A stretch of 64,000 nucleotides of DNA from Sinonovacula constricta (taxonomy: Eukaryota; Mollusca; Bivalvia; Cardiida; Solecurtidae): NCBI GenBank assembly GCA_007844125.1, contig CM017558.1:58998550-59062549 (forward strand), written 5' to 3'. This document shows, one piece after another, positions 60,129 to 64,000 of this stretch (positions are counted from its first letter, which is position 1; the number at the start of each line of letters is the position of its first letter). The translations under genes were made by a program, and so were the position numbers. The notes beneath the pieces were generated by a model. The model had not been told where the DNA came from and made no database searches. It was given only the letters and a program-made list of their open reading frames with translations.

Positions 60129-60335
60129 GAGGGGTGCCCATGACTAAGCGGTAACACTTGCTGACACACAGCTCTTCAGCTTATGGGCACCAGTTCCTGG
60201 CAAGGCAAAAACTTTTCATCTTAGAATACCATACACCTGAACTGTCAGACATTGGGGGTTTTACCCATTGATTTTTCAAGGGACTTCCTCCAGCAATCAG
60301 AGGTGCAAGTAGTTCTGATGACCTCATTTGTTTCA
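60129..60335 (+). mobile_element. Degenerate SINE
   Basis: The head ggggtgcccatgactaagcg resembles the head at 36431 (ggggtgcccatggcgtattg). Further along, 'ttttacccattgatttttc' and 'gggacttcctccagcaatca' recall the SINE body. The B box is decayed. Confidence 0.6.
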
Positions 60336-61297
60336 GTGCAGCTTGAATTTTAAAACATAAAATCTATGTCATGGCAATACCCTGGATATTAGAAAGAAAG
60401 ATGGTGTTTTCAGAAACAGATGCAAATTTACATCATTTCTGTTTCCAATTATAAGGATTGTTTAAATATTGATACACTTAAAGGTCAAATTTCAATAACA
60501 CCAAAACAAGTCCCCTGTAGGGCTGTGTAATAAGACTCAATTAGGTCTTTCATTAAATGAACGTGCTGTAAATGTCAATAGTTCATGATGACAGCACGTG
60601 GGAAAGTGTTATTTTGGACTCATTTACAGTTAGTTTATTTGCTTGACAAGATTGCAAACTCATTATTATCTGGTTTAATCTGTATTATCTTTGTTATATA
60701 ACCACCAGTGATATAGGAGAACAAGTTTGGCTCTTTGATGTGTTTGTTTTGACATTCTTGTACCAGTTAAAAATGACTTAGCTATTAGAGTTGGTTGATC
60801 AGGTTATTAGCCTGCTAAGATTTGGTTGATCAGGCTTAGGCATGTAGTGTAGTTCCAGATCTACCACTGCCCACTGGGATCAGCACTGCAGACACTGAAT
60901 TAATAAATAAATGTTATATCATATGGAGGTTGATATCACATATTGTCAACCCTTGATAACCCTTGCTAATTCATGCTATTTATGGATGTTACCATATTAG
61001 CGGCTGACATTACATGCTATGCCTTTCCTTGGGATAAGATATTTATTTTATCAAATGATCATACTAAAGGCACACTTAGAAAACTGAAAATGTGACGATA
61101 CTAACTTTTGGTACAATGGTGCTTGAAAAATGCCATGCACACATTGATGTTGATGGGTGAACACAGATTGTCAAATGGGGTATATATGAAAAATTAACAT
61201 TGGAAGGTCATGTGAGATATATTAATGTCTTATTGCCTTTGCATTTAGTTGTTAGCAAATATCATAGATTTTGTATTGCTTTATAAACATGTTACAG
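60336..61297. other. Distal intron 4
   Basis: A short-family fragment ('ggcatgtagtgtagttccag', 'atctaccactgcc') lies at about 60805-60895. The intron ends 'aacatgttacag'. Nothing else is recognised. Confidence 0.45.
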
Positions 61298-61389
61298 GAC
61301 TATGCCCAGAGACATCCTATAAGCTGCTGTGTTCTAGGATAGAACAATTACCCGAGAAGGAGGCCACAGAACTCTATCAGGCTTTGCAG
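61298..61389 (+). CDS. TBC1D1/TBC1D4: TBC1D1/4-like Rab GAP, exon 5
   Basis: 92 nt, entering in phase 1 (the Gly codon is split with exon 4) and leaving in phase 0 (TTGCAG|GTACGA). It encodes LCPETSYKLLCSRIEQLPEK then EATELYQALQ. It aligns with the mammalian segment after the CPL-x-x-L-H-K-L-C motif, which carries L-x-x-L-T-x-x-E-Q-A-x-I-F-E-x-V-Q. The split codon phase agreeing across 7.2 kb of intron supports the model. The following exons, including the TBC catalytic domain, lie beyond the window. Confidence 0.9.
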
Positions 61390-61518
61390 GTACGATGTTT
61401 AATAGACATAGTACATTTATGTATTATTGTTAGCTTGGTTTAATATGAGATTGGCACTACATGTTTTTAGGCAAGAAATGTGCAAAAAAGAGGTACTCCT
61501 TTAAACTCACAAGTTCTT

Positions 61519-62385
61519 GTAGATGGCTTATTTATAGGCACATTTTATATAGCTGGCTTATTTGTAGGCACATTTCATATAGCTGGCTTATTTGTAGGCA
61601 CATTTCATATAGCTTGCTTATTTATAGGCACATTTCATATAGCTGGCTTATTTGTAGGCACATTTCATATAGCTGGCTTATTTGTAGGCACATTTTATGT
61701 AGCTGGCTTATATGTAGGCACATTTCATATGGCTGGCTTATTTGTAGGCACATTTCATATGGCTGGCTTATTTGTAGGCACTTTTCATATGGCTGGCTTA
61801 TTTGTAGGCACCTTTCATATAGCTGGCTTATTTGTAGGCACATTTCATATGGCTGGCTTATTTGTAGGCACATTTCATATAGCTGGCTTATTTGTAGGCA
61901 CATTTCATATGGCTGGCTTATTTGTAGGCACATTTCATATAGCTGGCTTATTTGTAGACACATTTCATATAGCTGGCTTATTTGTAGGCACATTTCATAT
62001 AGCTGGCTTATTTGTAGGCACATTTTATGTAGCTGGCTTATATGTAGGCACATTTCATATGGCTGGCTTATTTGTAGGCACATTTCATATGGCTGGCTTA
62101 TTTGTAGGCACTTTTCATATGGCTGGCTTATTTGTAGGCACCTTTCATATAGCTGGCTTATTTGTAGGCACATTTCATATGGCTGGCTTATTTGTAGGCA
62201 CATTTCATATAGCTGGCTTATTTGTAGGCACATTTCATATGGCTGGCTTATTTGTAGGCACATTTCATATAGCTGGCTTATTTGTAGACACATTTCATAT
62301 AGCTGGCTTATTTGTAGGCACATTTCATATAGCTGGCTTATTTGTAGGCACATTTCATATGGCTGGCCTATTTGTAGACACAATT
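61519..62385. repeat. 30-bp intronic satellite A, about 29 copies, with 330-bp duplication
   Basis: Units GGCTTATTTGTAGGCACATT then TCATATAGCT. Rare variants CATTTTATGTAGC (61691, 62021), CTTTTCATAT (61781, 62111), CCTTTCATAT (61811, 62141) and TTTGTAGACAC (61951, 62281) each recur at exactly 330 bp, so eleven units were duplicated as a block. It starts 130 bp after exon 5. The period of ten codons explains the long frames on both strands. Confidence 0.98.
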
Positions 62386-64000
62386 CACGTAGGCACAGAT
62401 AATAAAGACAACATATTTATAGGAACAGTTCATATATACATGTCACTCATAGGCACAATTCATACAGACAGCATAGTCATAGGCACAGTTCATATACCGG
62501 CTTTAATTATAGGCACATGTCATACAGACAGCTTATTTATAGACACAGTTCATACAGATGTCTTATTTATAGACACAGTTCATGCAGATGTGGTATTTAT
62601 AGACACAGTTCATACAGATGTCTTATTTATAGACACAGTTCATGCAGATGTCTTATTTATAGACACGGTTCATATAGATGTCTTATTTATAGACACAGTT
62701 CATGCAGATGTCTTATTTATAGACACAGTTCATACAGATGTCTTATTTATAGACACAGTTCATACAGATGTCTTATTTATAGACACAGTTCATGCAGATG
62801 TCTTATTTATAGACACAGTTCATATAGATGTCTTATTTATAGACACAGTTCATACAGATGTCTTATTTATAGACACGGTTCATACAGATGTCTTATTTAT
62901 AGACACAGTTCATACAGATGTCTTATTTATAGACACAGTTCATACAGATGTCTTATTTATAGACACAGTTCATGCAGATGTCTTATTTATAGACACAGTT
63001 CACACAGTTCACACAGATGTCTTATTTATAGACACAGTTCACACAGATGTCTTATTTATAGACACAGTTCACACAGATGTCTTATTTATAGACACAGTTC
63101 ACACAGATGTCTTATTTATAGTTATTTTTAGACACAGTTCACACAGATGTCTTATTTATAGTTATCTATAGACAAAGTTCATACAGATGTCTTATTTATA
63201 GACACAGTTCATACAGATGTCTTATTTATGGACAGTTCATACAGATGTCTTATTTATAGACAGTTCATACAGATGTCTTATTTATAGACAGTTCATACAG
63301 ATGTCTTATTTATAGACAGTTCATACAGATGTCTTATTTATAGACACGGTTCATACAGATGTCTTATTTATAGACACAGTTCATACAGATGTCTTATTTA
63401 TAGACAGTTCATACAGATGTCTTATTTATAGACACAGTTTATACAGATGTCTTATTTATACACACAGTTCATGCAGATGTCTTATTTATAGACACAGTTC
63501 ATACAGATGTCTTATTTATACACACAGTTCATGCAAATGTCTTATTTATAGACACAGTTCACACAGATTTCTTAATTTATAGACACAGTTCACACAGATG
63601 TCTTATTTATAGACACAGTTCACACAGATGTCTTATTTATAGACACAGTTCACACAGATGTCTTATTTATAGACACAGTTCACACAGATGTCTTATTTAT
63701 AGTTATTTTTAGACACAGTTCACACAGATGTCTTATTTATAGTTATCTATAGACAAAGTTCATACAGATGTCTTATTTATAGACACAGTTCATACAGATG
63801 TCTTATTTATGGACAGTTCATACAGATGTCTTATTTATAGACACAGTTCATACAGATGTCTTATTTATAGACACAGTTCATGCAGATGTCTTATTTATAG
63901 ACACAGTTCATACAGATGTCTTATTTATAGACACGGTTCATACAGATGTCTTATTTATAGACACAGTTCATATAGATTTCTTATTTATAGACACAGTTCA
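62386..64000. repeat. 30-bp intronic satellite B, continuing past the window end
   Basis: Units ACAGATGTCTTATTTATAGA then CACAGTTCAT. The core CTTATTTATAGRCACA is shared with satellite A, and 62386-62530 holds intermediate units, so B probably diverged from A. Shortened (26-bp) units appear after 63220. Landmarks 'gttatttttagacac' and 'gttatctatagacaaag' at 63121 recur at about 63702, a 581-bp block duplication. The right boundary is outside the window. Confidence 0.97.

Larger units (their letters stand above)
54096..61297 (+). other. Intron 4 of the TBC1D1/4-like gene
   Basis: It runs from GTGGGT to TTACAG in a phase-1 join. The first half is a 32-bp array. The second half carries SINEs and a small tandem array. 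Confidence 0.9.

Noticed and set aside
61461..63171. Open frames of 313 and 563 codons on the plus strand and 253 on the minus strand
   Set aside because: They are translations of 30-bp tandem repeats (ten codons, no stop in the unit), open in several frames and both strands, within an intron after a clear GT donor.

Overview
This window is animal nuclear DNA with split genes, GT-AG introns, SINE and LINE remnants, and very abundant minisatellites. Protein similarity and the repeat repertoire (tRNA-headed SINEs, and the 'agctcacctgag' and 'tatgcccgac' interspersed families) suggest a bivalve mollusc. The species cannot be named from the sequence alone. No bacterial-type gene, CRISPR array or convincing functional tRNA/rRNA gene was seen.

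Two protein-coding genes are supported, arranged head to head. On the minus strand is the 5' end of a UCH-family ubiquitin hydrolase (UCHL3-like), with first coding exon 3449-3499 and a 12-nt microexon at 3345-3356. On the plus strand, starting about 505 bp from the UCHL3 ATG, is a TBC1D1/TBC1D4 (AS160)-type Rab GTPase-activating protein. Its in-window coding exons are 4005-4535, 43531-44247, 46109-46201, 53966-54095 and 61298-61389. All junctions are GT-AG and phase-compatible, and together they encode 521 residues: both N-terminal PTB domains and the linker after them. The TBC catalytic domain must lie beyond the right edge. A perfect CRE (TGACGTCA, 3707-3714) sits between the two start codons.

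A second potential N terminus for the Rab-GAP is a 262-codon open exon at 39068-39853. It ends in phase 0 at a GT donor and could splice directly onto exon 43531-44247, replacing most of PTB1 with a Ser/Arg-rich region full of basophilic-kinase (R-x-x-S/T) motifs. This is an inference but is the most interesting genic observation.

The rest is intron dominated by repeats. More than a dozen minisatellites are present, with periods of 16, 21, 25, 30, 31, 32, 33, 34, 43, 45 and 75 bp. Three successive introns each carry a large private array close behind the upstream exon: 45-bp units at 46484-53612, 32-bp units at 54108-57712, and 30-bp units from 61519 to the window end. Several arrays show kilobase or sub-kilobase higher-order duplications. 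In many of them the variable site is a CpG decayed to TpG or CpA, as expected of germline-methylated DNA. Interspersed elements include a 1004-bp TIR element with an 8-bp target duplication, a decayed mariner-type transposase, a LINE ORF1 zinc-knuckle remnant, a LINE 3' end inserted into a minisatellite, and several SINE families.

Long open frames inside the 45-bp, 30-bp and similar arrays are artefacts of periods divisible by three and are not annotated as genes.
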